Assembly (NCBI GenBank): GCA_945875915.1
Contig: CAMCMT010000006.1
Location: 20,292-84,291 of the forward strand
Direction: 5' to 3'
DNA length: 64,000 bases
From: Synechococcus sp. UW140
GTDB taxonomy: Bacteria; Cyanobacteriota; Cyanobacteriia; PCC-6307; Cyanobiaceae
The position numbers and the translations under genes are program-made. The first letter of the stretch is position 1. Every line of letters starts with the position of its first letter. A model generated the notes under the pieces. The model was not told the DNA's origin. It made no database searches and was given only the letters and a program-made list of their open reading frames with translations. Positions 54,615-63,509 of the stretch are shown piece after piece.

Positions 54615-55100
54615 TCAGCTCAGGCTCTCGGAGCCCTCCAGCCTCGCCTTTTCCGCTGCAGGCTCAGGCTGGATGTCTTGGGCCGCAGGCTTTTCAGCCT
54701 CTGCTGCCGTGGCGCCATCGGTGTCTTCCAGCGCGCTATTCGCCACCTCCGGCCCTGGGCGACCAGGGGTGTTCACTTTTGGCGGGCCAGAGGCGTTCAC
54801 CCCAAGGGAAATTTTGGCTTTAACGCCGGGTTGGGCCACGGCTTTGGCGCGTCGGATCGGTAGGTTGGCCACCAGGGCGGTGACCCGGTCTTCGGTTTCC
54901 AGGCTCACATCCACCTCGTCGAGGTCGATTTCCACGTAGCGGGACACCACTTCGAGGATTTCCCGGCGCATCTGCTCGAGTAGCTCGGGATTGAGGTCGC
55001 TACGGTCATGGGCAAGCACCAGTTGGAGCCGCTCCCGTGCCGTGGTGGCGCTGGCCCGCTGCAGGCCCAGCAAGCGATTGATGGTGTCGCGCAGGGTCAT
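54615..55100 (-). CDS. minE: Cell division topological specificity factor MinE, with long tail
   Basis: 161 aa. Residues 1-88 form Min[31 protein letters not shown] (membrane/MinD-binding region), then [28 protein letters not shown]. The last about 70 residues are an acidic, Pro/Ala/Glu-rich tail, longer than in most MinE (about 90-100 aa), likely disordered. MinE drives MinCD oscillation so that the Z-ring forms at midcell. Starts 5 bp after minD. ATG. Confidence 0.95.
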   Translation of the reverse strand: MTLRDTINRLLGLQRASATTARERLQLVLAHDRSDLNPELLEQMRREILEVVSRYVEIDLDEVDVSLETEDRVTALVANLPIRRAKAVAQPGVKAKISLGVNASGPPKVNTPGRPGPEVANSALEDTDGATAAEAEKPAAQDIQPEPAAEKARLEGSESLS

Positions 55101-55105
55101 TGCAG

Positions 55106-55924
55106 TCAGAAGATCTTGGTCTTGATCAGGCGGCTGAGCTTGGCGCGCAGGCCCCGGCCCATTTTTGCGGGATCGGGCAAGGGCACGTCCTCACCCTGCA
55201 GGCGCCGGGCCACGTTCGAGTAGGCCAGGGCCGCCGGTGAGTGACTGCCGCTCAAGGTGAGCGGTTCGCCCCGGTTGGTGGACACGATCACCTGCTCGTC
55301 CTCCACCACCAGCCCCAGCAGGGGTAAGGCCAGGATGTCGGTCACGTCGTTGACCGAGAGCATCTCCTGGTTGGCCATCATCTTGGGCCGCACCCGGTTC
55401 AGCACCAGCTGGATCGGTTGAATGCCATGGGTATTAAGCAGGCCAATCACCCGGTCAGCGTCCCGCACGGCGGACACTTCCGGGGTGGTGATCACGATCG
55501 CTTCCTGGGCGGCCGACACGGCGTTCTTGAAGCCGTCTTCGATGCCGGCCGGGCAATCGATCAACACCACATCAAAGCTGGGGGCCAGCATGCCCACGAT
55601 CGCCTGCATGTCCTCGGGCTTGAGCCACTCGAGCATGCGCGGGTTGCCGGCAGGCAGCAGGGCCAAGTTGGGTTCCTGCTTGTGCTTAACGAGGGCCTGC
55701 TCAAGCCGGCAGCTGCCGGCGAGCACCTCCTGGGCCGTGAACACAATCCGGTTTTCCAGGCCCAGGAGCAGGTCCAGGTTGCGCAGGCCAAAGTCGGCGT
55801 CCAGCACGGCGGTGCGCACGCCCTGGCGGGCCAGGGCAATGCCCAGGTTGGCGGTCAGGGTCGTTTTGCCAACCCCTCCTTTACCGGAGCAGATCAGGAT
55901 GTTGCGGGTCCGATGCGGGGTCAC
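55106..55924 (-). CDS. minD: Septum site-determining ATPase MinD
   Basis: 272 aa with a GTG start. Deviant Walker [21 protein letters not shown], switch motifs [18 protein letters not shown] and [13 protein letters not shown], and a C-terminal amphipathic membrane helix ([15 protein letters not shown]). Membrane-bound ATPase that recruits MinC. It is normally preceded by minC, but here the upstream DNA is a plus-strand cassette and minC is 2.3 kb away. Confidence 0.97.
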   Translation of the reverse strand: MTPHRTRNILICSGKGGVGKTTLTANLGIALARQGVRTAVLDADFGLRNLDLLLGLENRIVFTAQEVLAGSCRLEQALVKHKQEPNLALLPAGNPRMLEWLKPEDMQAIVGMLAPSFDVVLIDCPAGIEDGFKNAVSAAQEAIVITTPEVSAVRDADRVIGLLNTHGIQPIQLVLNRVRPKMMANQEMLSVNDVTDILALPLLGLVVEDEQVIVSTNRGEPLTLSGSHSPAALAYSNVARRLQGEDVPLPDPAKMGRGLRAKLSRLIKTKIF

Positions 55925-56040
55925 GTTGCCAGTTGGGGTGGAGCGAGATTAGGCCCAAACGCTTGCTTCCCCCGGCCCCGGCCGCCACTGTGGCAAGGGG
56001 CCCCGCAGGCCCTCCAACAACTTGACAGATCCCAGTAGCC

Positions 56041-57042
56041 ATGAACGGCAGCCCTCCCCCCCATCAGCAGACCCTGCTGGTCATGCCCGATGACGGGGCC
56101 GAGGCGGTGGTCGAACTGATCGATCAGGCCCGCGTACAGCTGCTGCTCAAGCAGTTCAAACTCCAGTCCGAGGCGGTGGAAGCGGCCCTGCTCAGGGCCC
56201 ATCAGCGCGGCGTCCAGGTGCGGGTGATGCTCAACCCCCACACCTCCGGCGGTGACCGCTGGAACGACGACGCCTACGCCCTGCTCACCTCCATGGGGAT
56301 CGCCGTGGCCTGGACCAGTGAGGCCTTTCCGGTTACCCATGAGAAATCGATGGTGGTGGACCAAAGCCACGCCCTGATCGCCACCTTTAATCTGGCCGAT
56401 AAATACTTCACGGCCACGCGCGACTACGGCGTGGTGACCAGCAATCAACGGGCGGTTCAGCAGGTGATCGCCGGCTTTGAGGCCGACTGGCAGCGCCAGT
56501 TTTTCCAACCCGATCTCACCGCAGGTTTGGTCTGGAGCAGTGCCCATAGCCGCGGTCAGATGGCCCGCATCATCGATGCCGCCACCAAAACCCTCTGGAT
56601 CCAGCACCCTAAATTCGTGGATGCGGTGATTCTTGATCGCATCGTCATGGCCCGGGAGCGGGGGGTCAAGGTGCGGGTGCTCTGCGGTGGCAAGCACGGC
56701 ATTAGTGATTGGGACATCTATGACACCTTCAGTTCCCTGCGTTTAATGGAGCGTTTTGGGGTTAAGATTCGCCGCCAAAAACACCTAAAGCTGCACGCTA
56801 AGCTTATTTTGATCGATGGATCGCAGTGCCAGGTCGGTTCCATGAATATCGACCGCAGTGCCTTTGATTTGCGCCGCGAGTTGGGGATTGAAAGTGATGC
56901 TCCCGACGTGGTGAACCGCCTGCGCGAAACCTTCCAGATTGATTGGGACCAGGCCGCCCGCTATCACGCCCCCGATCCACTCGACCCGAGCCTGCATGGG
57001 GAAGGAGAACTGCCGCCTGATCCCCATTTTGTGCATGATTGA
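56041..57042 (+). CDS. Phospholipase D-like (HKD) protein
   Basis: 333 aa with two HKD motifs: THEKSMVVDQSHALIATFN at about residue 99 and KLHAKLILIDGSQCQVGSMN at about 256. Both motifs keep His, Lys and Asp and are followed by the usual (F/M)N block. No signal peptide or membrane helix, so a cytosolic phosphodiesterase/nuclease-like or phospholipid-modifying enzyme; cardiolipin-synthase-like is an alternative. First gene of the cassette between minC and minD; chrA genes follow within 9 bp. Confidence 0.9.
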   Translation: MNGSPPPHQQTLLVMPDDGAEAVVELIDQARVQLLLKQFKLQSEAVEAALLRAHQRGVQVRVMLNPHTSGGDRWNDDAYALLTSMGIAVAWTSEAFPVTHEKSMVVDQSHALIATFNLADKYFTATRDYGVVTSNQRAVQQVIAGFEADWQRQFFQPDLTAGLVWSSAHSRGQMARIIDAATKTLWIQHPKFVDAVILDRIVMARERGVKVRVLCGGKHGISDWDIYDTFSSLRLMERFGVKIRRQKHLKLHAKLILIDGSQCQVGSMNIDRSAFDLRRELGIESDAPDVVNRLRETFQIDWDQAARYHAPDPLDPSLHGEGELPPDPHFVHD

Positions 57043-57050
57043 GCCGCGAC

Positions 57051-57665
57051 ATGAGTGAGCCCAAGGCAATTCCTGCATCCGTGCCATCCCCCGAGGCTGA
57101 AGGCCTCGCTCCACCGCCGGACCACTGGCAATTGTTTTTCGGGATGATGCAGGTGGCCCTCTCCGCCTTTGGCGGCGGCCTTTCGGCCTGGAGTCAGCGC
57201 ATAATTGTCGAAGAGAAACGCTGGATGAATAACACCAGCTTCCTCACCGGACTCACCGTGGCCCGTCTCTTTCCTGGGCCCAATCAAATCAACATGGCCG
57301 TGTACATCGGCGCCCGCTTCCAGGGCCTTAGCGGTGCCATGGCGGCTCTGGCAGGGATGCTGCTGGTGCCCTTCATCCTGCTGATGCTGGTGGGCCTGGC
57401 CTACTTCAGCTTCCGCAGCCTGCCCCTGGTAGATCGCCTTCTGGCTGGCGTGGTCACCGCCGCGGCAGGCCTGGCCCTGTCGATGGGCTTCAAGATCCTG
57501 CACCAATACCAGCGCGATCCCGTCGCCCTGTTGTTGGCTTTGGCCACCTTCTTGGCGATGGCCGTGTTTCATATCCGCCTGATTCCGGTGGTCGTGGTGG
57601 CGGGTCCCCTGGCCATGGCCTGGTACTGGCCCCGGGGCGCCGCTGGCCCAGGAGTGGATCGATGA
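57051..57665 (+). CDS. Chromate transporter (CHR) N-terminal-type half
   Basis: 204 aa from the ATG at 57051 (TTG 57039 overlaps the previous stop). One CHR domain: ALSAFGGGLSAWSQRIIVEE, TGLTVARLFPGPNQINMAVYIGARFQG and five to six membrane helices. Two-gene short CHR systems form an antiparallel pair; the second half follows with an ATGA overlap. Substrate could be chromate or another anion (many CHR proteins are mis-named). Part of the inserted cassette. Confidence 0.9.
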   Translation: MSEPKAIPASVPSPEAEGLAPPPDHWQLFFGMMQVALSAFGGGLSAWSQRIIVEEKRWMNNTSFLTGLTVARLFPGPNQINMAVYIGARFQGLSGAMAALAGMLLVPFILLMLVGLAYFSFRSLPLVDRLLAGVVTAAAGLALSMGFKILHQYQRDPVALLLALATFLAMAVFHIRLIPVVVVAGPLAMAWYWPRGAAGPGVDR

Positions 57666-58264
57666 TGGCTGCCCTGCTGTTGGTCAGCGATTGCACCCCC
57701 AAGTCCCTGGGGGATTTGGCCAATTTGCTGGCGGTGATCCGTGATTTTCTCTCCCTATCGCTGTTCTCCCTGGGAGGGGGGAACACCCTGCTCTCGGAAT
57801 ATCACTATCTGAGCGTCAGCGAATACTGCTGGATCAGCTCCAATCAGTTTGCCGATCTTTATGCCCTGGCCGAAGCGGCCCCCGGGCCCAGTTCGATGCT
57901 GGTGGGCTTGCTTGGCATGGGCGCTGCCTGGCGGGAGGGGCCTGGCTGGGCCCTGGCCAGTGCTGTCGTGGCTGAAATCGCGATTTTGCTGCCCTCCACC
58001 CTGTTAATGGTGATCGCCGCCTTGAGTTGGAACCGGTTTCGCGATTCCCCCTGGCGCATCGCCTTTGAACGGGGCCTGGGGCCGATCACCCTCGGCATCC
58101 TGTTTGCCGTGGGCCTCAAGATCCTCCACACCGCCGACCACGGCGTTCCGGCCTACCTGGTGTCGATCGTGGTCTGTGTGTTGACCCTGCGAACCCGGAT
58201 TTCGCCCCTCTGGTTCATGGCGATTGCGGGGGTGCTCGGCGGCTTTGGCGTGATCAATCGCTAA
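57662..58264 (+). CDS. Chromate transporter (CHR) C-terminal-type half
   Basis: 200 aa. Second CHR domain: LSLFSLGGGNTLLSEYHYLSV, FADLYALAEAAPGPSSMLVGLLGMGA and later helices to FGVINR. The ATG overlaps the previous stop by 4 bp (ATGA), so both halves are made from one message. Its stop is only 5 bp from the convergent minC stop, with no terminator between. Confidence 0.9.
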   Translation: MMAALLLVSDCTPKSLGDLANLLAVIRDFLSLSLFSLGGGNTLLSEYHYLSVSEYCWISSNQFADLYALAEAAPGPSSMLVGLLGMGAAWREGPGWALASAVVAEIAILLPSTLLMVIAALSWNRFRDSPWRIAFERGLGPITLGILFAVGLKILHTADHGVPAYLVSIVVCVLTLRTRISPLWFMAIAGVLGGFGVINR

Positions 58265-58269
58265 GGGCC

Positions 58270-58989
58270 CTAATCGGGGAGGCCCCAGATCGGTTCGGCC
58301 GGTTCGATCGCGATGGCGCCGCCCACCAAGAGGGCCTGTTCCGCGTAGCCCCGCGGTGGCAGGTCCTCCGGCCCCCGGGCCACCGACTCGGCGATGCGCA
58401 ACTGCAGGGGCCGCAGTTGCATGGCCACGATCCGGGCCTGGTGGTTGCCCTGGCAGCCGGCGTGGGCCACCCCGCGCAGGCGTCCCCACACGCGCACGTC
58501 GCCCGCGGCGCTGATCCGTGCCCCCGGGTTGACATCGCCGAGCAGCAGCACCGAACCCTCCACCTGCAGGTGGTCGCCGGAGCGCAGGGTGCCCTGGTGG
58601 ATGGTCAGGCCGAGGCCCTGGGGTTCCGTTGGGTCGGTTGGTTCATGGGCGGCGTAGGCCGCTGTCCCGTCCTCCGGTCGCTGCAGCTGGGTCACCACTC
58701 CCAGGCTGGCGGCGGCCACCAGGGCTTCCGGCACTGGCGCTTCCACCCGCACCAGCCGCAGGCCCCGTTGCAGCAGCAGCGGTTCCAGCTCCCTCAGGTC
58801 CGCCACGGTGAGGAGCCAGTCGCCGGTCGCCAGCACGAGCTCCTCGCTGAGCCATTCCCCCCGGGGCGGCAGGGCCCCGAGGGCATAGCCCACCTCCGCC
58901 ACCAGGCTGCCGGTGGCGCTGGCGGCGGCGGCGAGCCTCAGCCTGTGGGGCTGGCTGGCGGCGGTGGCCAGCAGCAGTTGGGAGGCCAT
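58270..58989 (-). CDS. minC: Septum site-determining protein MinC
   Basis: 239 aa. C-terminal MinC domain from about residue 125: GLGLTIHQGTLRSGDHLQVEG, VLLLGDVNPGARISAAGDVRVWGRLRGVAHAGCQGN, followed by AEQALLVGGAIAIE, all diagnostic of the beta-helical part that binds FtsZ. The N-terminal half is divergent. Blocks Z-ring formation away from midcell with MinD. Normally followed by minD-minE; here a plus-strand three-gene cassette is in between. Confidence 0.93.
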   Translation of the reverse strand: MASQLLLATAASQPHRLRLAAAASATGSLVAEVGYALGALPPRGEWLSEELVLATGDWLLTVADLRELEPLLLQRGLRLVRVEAPVPEALVAAASLGVVTQLQRPEDGTAAYAAHEPTDPTEPQGLGLTIHQGTLRSGDHLQVEGSVLLLGDVNPGARISAAGDVRVWGRLRGVAHAGCQGNHQARIVAMQLRPLQLRIAESVARGPEDLPPRGYAEQALLVGGAIAIEPAEPIWGLPD

Positions 58990-59073
58990 GGCTGGAACCC
59001 TGTTAGTGGGCGATCCCGTTATCCCAGCATCCGGCCAGCCCTGGCAACGGGCCCATTCCCCTTGCGCAGACCC

Positions 59074-60342
59074 TCAGGTCGGCCTATCCGCCCCCGCCAG
59101 GGCCGTGCCAAGGGTCGCCCTCAGGGGGCCGCTCACCTCCTGGGGGTGGATCAGCCAGGCGATTTCCACTGGCTTGATCAGGCTGCGCACCAGGGGCGAA
59201 CTCTGCTCCAGGGCCCTGAGATTGCGGCCATCCCAGAGCCGCAGGCCCCCCTTATAGGGGTGGTAGCCGCGGCTCTGGTGTTGGTGCAGGCCGCAGTGGA
59301 GCTCCGCCTCAAGGCCCTGGGCCCGGCAGAGCTGGCGCGCTTGGGCCAGCAGTTCCAGCCGTTGGGCCGGGGCCAGGGCGCTGACATCACTGGCCTTGAG
59401 CAGCCGCCGATCCAGTAGGCGCTCGCACAGGCTGCGCAAACCGGCTGGACCCTCTTCGCGCCAGCGCAGCAGGTGGTAGCCGGTACGCAGGTCATCGTTG
59501 GCGAGGAAGTCGTCGTCGCCCAACTGATCGGGCTGCCAGAGCCAGCGGGCCATCACCCGATCGGCTTTTACCAGGGTTGGCCCGAGCCGGCGGGCGGTGG
59601 TGATTGTCTGGCTGAGGAGCCAGTTGCAGACCATGTTGAGCCGGTGGTTGTAGACGCTCCGGTACATCAGGTTGCGCACTACCAGGTAGTGCTCCACCGC
59701 CATCAGGCCCTTGGGATGGATGGCGATGTTGCCATCGGGAGCCAGGGTGAGGGCAGCGAGAATCCGCTCCAGGTCCAGCTGGCCGAAGCGGGTGCCGGTG
59801 CTGTAGCTGTCGCGTAGCAGGTAGTCGAGCCGGTCGCAATCCAGCTGGCTGCTCACCAGGGCCTTAATGGCGGGTTCCGGGTACTGGCCGTGTTCGAGCA
59901 GGCCGGCCACGGCTTGGGCGGTGCCGGGGGCGTAGGCCTCGAGGCGATCGCGCAGGGCGGGGTGCTGGCGCACCAGTCGCGCCGACCAAACCTCATGGCG
60001 CAGGCCATACATCTCCTCACCGGAATGGCTCAGGGGCCCGTGGCCCACGTCATGGAGCAGGGCAGCGGCCAGCAGCACGCCGCGGTGGTCCTCTAGGGCG
60101 GGCTTCAGGGCCACCAGGCCATCAAAGGCCTGGCGAGCCAGGTGTAACACCCCAAGCGAATGGGTGAAGCGGCTCGATTCGGCCCCATGGAAGGTGAGAA
60201 ATGCCGGCCCTAGCTGGCGGATGCGCCGTAGGCGCTGGAAGGGGGCCGTGTCGATAAGGTCCATGGCCATGGCCTCGGCCGGCCGGCTGCGCTCGAGCCG
60301 GATCCCCCCATGCAGGGGGTCGTGGTAGGTGCGCTGGCTCAT
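59074..60342 (-). CDS. HD-domain phosphohydrolase (dNTPase-like)
   Basis: 422 aa. HD motif residues: ESSRFTHSLGVLHLA (first His), AALLHDVGHGPLSHSG (HD), and QLDCDRLDYLLRDS (Asp), as in the SAMHD1/YdhJ-like deoxynucleotide triphosphohydrolase class. N-terminal DPLHGGIRLE and FQRLRRIRQLGPAFLTFHGAE fit. It overlaps ctpA by 4 bp (ATGA) and lies upstream of minC with 84 bp, the usual cyanobacterial order ctpA-HD-minC. Substrate not known. Confidence 0.92.
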   Translation of the reverse strand: MSQRTYHDPLHGGIRLERSRPAEAMAMDLIDTAPFQRLRRIRQLGPAFLTFHGAESSRFTHSLGVLHLARQAFDGLVALKPALEDHRGVLLAAALLHDVGHGPLSHSGEEMYGLRHEVWSARLVRQHPALRDRLEAYAPGTAQAVAGLLEHGQYPEPAIKALVSSQLDCDRLDYLLRDSYSTGTRFGQLDLERILAALTLAPDGNIAIHPKGLMAVEHYLVVRNLMYRSVYNHRLNMVCNWLLSQTITTARRLGPTLVKADRVMARWLWQPDQLGDDDFLANDDLRTGYHLLRWREEGPAGLRSLCERLLDRRLLKASDVSALAPAQRLELLAQARQLCRAQGLEAELHCGLHQHQSRGYHPYKGGLRLWDGRNLRALEQSSPLVRSLIKPVEIAWLIHPQEVSGPLRATLGTALAGADRPT

Positions 60343-61643
60343 GGTTGAACCGCCTGGGCGGATGGGGCTTGGGGAGACGCCTCCAGGCGTGCCACCAGGC
60401 TGGTGGCGGCGCTCTCCAGCCAGGCGTCGTCACTGCCGCCTGGATCGAGCGGTTCAGGACCAGCCAACCGTTGGTCTGGCTCGATGCCCTGGTTCTGGAT
60501 GTCGCGGCCGCTGGGGGTGGCATAACGGGCCACGGTCACGGCCAGGCCGCTGCCATCGCCCAGGCCGATCAGGGTTTGGATCAGGCCCTTGCCAAAGGTG
60601 CGCTCCCCCAGCAGGGGGGAGCGGCCATCGTCCTGGAGGGCGCCGGCCAGGATTTCGCTGGCGCTGGCGGTGCCGCCATTGACCAGGGTCACCATCGGCC
60701 CCGAGTAGAGGCTGCCGGGGCTGGCCTGCTGGGGTGACTCCAGGCCGTCGCGCCCCATGGTCGCCACGATCGGCTGGCCATCGAGCAGGTCGTCGGCGCT
60801 GGCCAGGCCCGCGGCCACCAGGCCGCCGGAGTTGTTACGCAGATCCAGTATCACCCCTTCCACCCCGCTGCGTTCGAAGCCGCCGAGGGCTTCGCGCAAT
60901 TGGGAGGGCACGGGCTCGCTGAACTGGCTGATGCGCACGTAGCCCAGCCTGTGGCCGCGTCGCTCGATCAGCTTTTCGCGCACCGGCTTGATCGCCACCT
61001 CCCGCCGTTCCAGTTCCACTTCCCGCTCCTTCCCATTGGCCTGAAGTAGCTGCACCAAAACCCGGGAGCCGGCGGGGCCCCGCAATCGGGCCGCCGTGCC
61101 CTCCAGCCCCAGGTCGCTGGTCAAAACCCCATCCACCCGCACCAGGTCGCTGCCACTGACGATGCCCGCCTGGTCGGCGGGGGATTCCTCCAGGGGGGCG
61201 ATCACGACGATCGACGCGTCGTTCCCCTGGTCAGGCGCCTCGGGGCGCAGGCCCAGTTGCAGTCCCACCCCACTCACCGTGCCTTCAGTGTTGGCCTTGA
61301 GGCTGGCGAAATCGGCTGGCCGCAGTAGCCGGGTGTAGGGATCGCCCAGGGGCGCCAGCATCGCCTCGATCGCCCCGTAGGCGTCCTCACTGCTCTGGAT
61401 CGACTTCTCCATGGCCTTCTGGCGCAGCCGCCGCCAGTTCACGGACTCAAAACGATCCGGATCGACATAGCTCTGGTTCACCAGGCGCCAGCTCTCCACC
61501 ACCAGCTGCTGGGCATCGCTCAGGGCCCAGCAGCTCGCGGGTTGGGCCAGCAGAAGCAGCAGGGCTAGGGCGCCCGCCAGCACTCCGGGGGCCACCCCGG
61601 GGGCAACTGTTGCAATGGGTTGAGCCCTGGGGCGAGGAGGCAT
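60339..61643 (-). CDS. ctpA: C-terminal processing protease CtpA
   Basis: 434 aa from the ATG at 61643 (the frame to 61745 would overlap petB antisense). Signal peptide core VLAGALALLLLLAQPASC, a PDZ domain around 140-215 (GVGLQLGLRP, AGIVSGSDLVRVDGV), and a catalytic core with GVILDLRNNSGG, GGTASASEILAGALQD (Ser) and GERTFGKGLIQT (Lys). Processes the C-terminus of precursor D1 (PsbA) in the thylakoid lumen; other Ctp paralogs may have other substrates. Overlaps the HD gene start by 4 bp. Confidence 0.94.
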   Translation of the reverse strand: MPPRPRAQPIATVAPGVAPGVLAGALALLLLLAQPASCWALSDAQQLVVESWRLVNQSYVDPDRFESVNWRRLRQKAMEKSIQSSEDAYGAIEAMLAPLGDPYTRLLRPADFASLKANTEGTVSGVGLQLGLRPEAPDQGNDASIVVIAPLEESPADQAGIVSGSDLVRVDGVLTSDLGLEGTAARLRGPAGSRVLVQLLQANGKEREVELERREVAIKPVREKLIERRGHRLGYVRISQFSEPVPSQLREALGGFERSGVEGVILDLRNNSGGLVAAGLASADDLLDGQPIVATMGRDGLESPQQASPGSLYSGPMVTLVNGGTASASEILAGALQDDGRSPLLGERTFGKGLIQTLIGLGDGSGLAVTVARYATPSGRDIQNQGIEPDQRLAGPEPLDPGGSDDAWLESAATSLVARLEASPQAPSAQAVQP

Positions 61644-61705
61644 CACTTGGCTCACGGCCGGCTCGGGGCGATCGGTAGACTCTGCCAACCAAACCATCTC
61701 GCTGC

Positions 61706-62386
61706 ATGGCGAATTCCTCCCCCGCTTCCAGCGGATCGTCCTCACCGGTCTACGACTGGTTTCAGGAGCGACTGGAGATCCAGGACATTGTTGACGACAT
61801 CGGCGCCAAGTACGTGCCCCCGCACGTCAACATTTTTTACTGCCTTGGTGGCATCACCCTGGTCTGCTTCCTGATCCAGTTCGCGACCGGGTTCGCGATG
61901 ACCTTCTACTACAAGCCCACCGTGGCGGAGGCCTACGCCTCCGTCCAGTACCTCATGACCGATGTCAGCTTCGGCTGGCTGATCCGTTCGGTCCATCGCT
62001 GGAGCGCCAGCATGATGGTGCTGATGCTGATTCTGCACGTGTTCCGCGTGTACCTCACCGGTGGCTTCAAGCGTCCCCGCGAGCTCACCTGGGTCACAGG
62101 TGTCACCATGGCCGTGATCACCGTCTCCTTCGGCGTCACCGGCTATTCCCTGCCCTGGGACCAACTCGGCTATTGGGCCGTGAAGATCGTCAGCGGCGTG
62201 CCCGCTGCCGTTCCCGTGATCGGCGACTTTATGGTGGAGCTGCTGCGCGGCGGCGAGAGTGTCGGCCAGTCGACCCTCACGCGCTTCTACAGCCTGCATA
62301 CCTTCGTGATGCCCTGGCTGCTGGCGGTGTTCATGCTGTTGCACTTCCTGATGATCCGCAAACAGGGCATCTCCGGTCCCCTTTGA
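61706..62386 (+). CDS. petB: Cytochrome b6
   Basis: 226 aa. Membrane cytochrome of the b6f complex: [15 protein letters not shown] (with the Cys that binds heme c), [20 protein letters not shown] and [21 protein letters not shown] (heme-ligand histidines). Compared with the usual 218 aa, it has about eight extra residues (SSPASSGSS) in the N-terminal tail before [14 protein letters not shown]. Divergent from ctpA with 62 bp between starts, so both promoters are compact. petD follows. Confidence 0.98.
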   Translation: MANSSPASSGSSSPVYDWFQERLEIQDIVDDIGAKYVPPHVNIFYCLGGITLVCFLIQFATGFAMTFYYKPTVAEAYASVQYLMTDVSFGWLIRSVHRWSASMMVLMLILHVFRVYLTGGFKRPRELTWVTGVTMAVITVSFGVTGYSLPWDQLGYWAVKIVSGVPAAVPVIGDFMVELLRGGESVGQSTLTRFYSLHTFVMPWLLAVFMLLHFLMIRKQGISGPL

Positions 62387-62448
62387 TCGCTAAAGCACCC
62401 TTTCATCTCACCTGACCACCACCCCAATCCCATTCCCCAGGGCCAGCT

Positions 62449-62931
62449 ATGCACGTCCTTAAGAAGCCTGATCTGAGCGATCCCAAGCTGCGGGCCAAAC
62501 TGGCCAAGGGCATGGGTCACAACTACTACGGTGAACCCGCCTGGCCCAACGACCTGCTCTACATCTTCCCGGTTGTGATCCTTGGCACGATCGCCTGTGT
62601 GGTCGGTCTGGCCGTCCTTGACCCCGCCATGCTGGGCGACAAGGCCGATCCATTCGCTACTCCCCTGGAAATCCTTCCCGAGTGGTATCTCTATCCCGTC
62701 TTCCAGATCCTGCGGGTCGTTCCCAATAAATTGCTGGGCATCGCCCTGCAGACCATGATCCCCCTGGGATTGATGTTGATTCCTTTCATCGAAAGCTTCA
62801 ACAAGTTCCAGAACCCCTTCCGCCGTCCCGTGGCCATGGCCGCCTTCCTGTTCGGCACCGTGTTTGCGATCTATCTCGGCATTGGCGCCGCCATGCCGAT
62901 TGATAAGTCCCTCTCCCTGGGACTGTTCTGA
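62449..62931 (+). CDS. petD: Cytochrome b6f subunit IV
   Basis: 160 aa, full length. Starts [20 protein letters not shown], with the quinol-oxidation PEWY motif ([15 protein letters not shown]) and three membrane helices. Lies 62 bp after petB in the common petBD operon. Followed by a strong terminator. Confidence 0.98.
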   Translation: MHVLKKPDLSDPKLRAKLAKGMGHNYYGEPAWPNDLLYIFPVVILGTIACVVGLAVLDPAMLGDKADPFATPLEILPEWYLYPVFQILRVVPNKLLGIALQTMIPLGLMLIPFIESFNKFQNPFRRPVAMAAFLFGTVFAIYLGIGAAMPIDKSLSLGLF

Positions 62932-62977
62932 ACCCCTTGGGGTTCCCCAGTTCAATCAGCCCTAAAGCACACCCTGA

Positions 62978-63006
62978 AACTCCGGCTTTTGGCCGGAGTT
63001 TTTTTT
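62978..63006 (+). terminator. Terminator of petBD
   Basis: AACTCCGGC-TTTTG-GCCGGAGTT followed by eight Ts, 46 bp after the petD stop. Perfect 9-bp stem. Confidence 0.95.
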
Positions 63007-63500
63007 GTGTGTTGCGGGCAAGTCGCGTGCCCCTGACGACTTCGATCCCACCAGCCGTCGCCAGACCCCATGAATCAGCCGTAGGAGCCTGGCCCCGCAG
63101 GAAGTCCGTGCCAGCTCCCTAAGGCCGCTGGAGCTTGCACCAGCGTTGATGGGCGTGGACTAGGGCTTCAGGGGGCCCGGAAGGGCCAGATCTAGGCCTA
63201 TGCCGCCGAAGCACCAGGCGCCTGGAATTGTTTTTGCATAGAAACTGCCATCGCAGCAACGCTTTATCGGGCCCGCACTCACGAGCCAGCCCTGGGTCGC
63301 CAGGGCGGGCCGGAGCAGAGCCAGTCCGGGCGCGACCGTCCAAATTATTGCTCCCTTGTTTCGGTTCGCAACAAGAAAAAAGCTAGGGCCGTGGGCCAAG
63401 CCCATTGCCCCGACTGGCACCTAGCCCCCATCTGCGCCCTAGGGGGGCTTCGTTCAAGAGCCTGAGCCGCCCCTCCATTGAGACTCTCCTAGGAAAAGGG
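63007..63500. other. Region without a supported gene
   Basis: About 490 bp with short minus-strand frames (for example 63160-63420) of no recognisable family. Probably intergenic. No repeats recognised. Confidence 0.4.
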
Positions 63501-63509
63501 CGGTTTAGG

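Noticed and set aside
55921..56697. 258-codon minus-strand frame opposite the PLD-like gene
   Set aside because: The HKD motifs and codon pattern on the plus strand are decisive; the minus frame is His/Gly-rich noise.
61742..62344. 200-codon minus-strand frame opposite petB
   Set aside because: petB is unambiguous on the plus strand.
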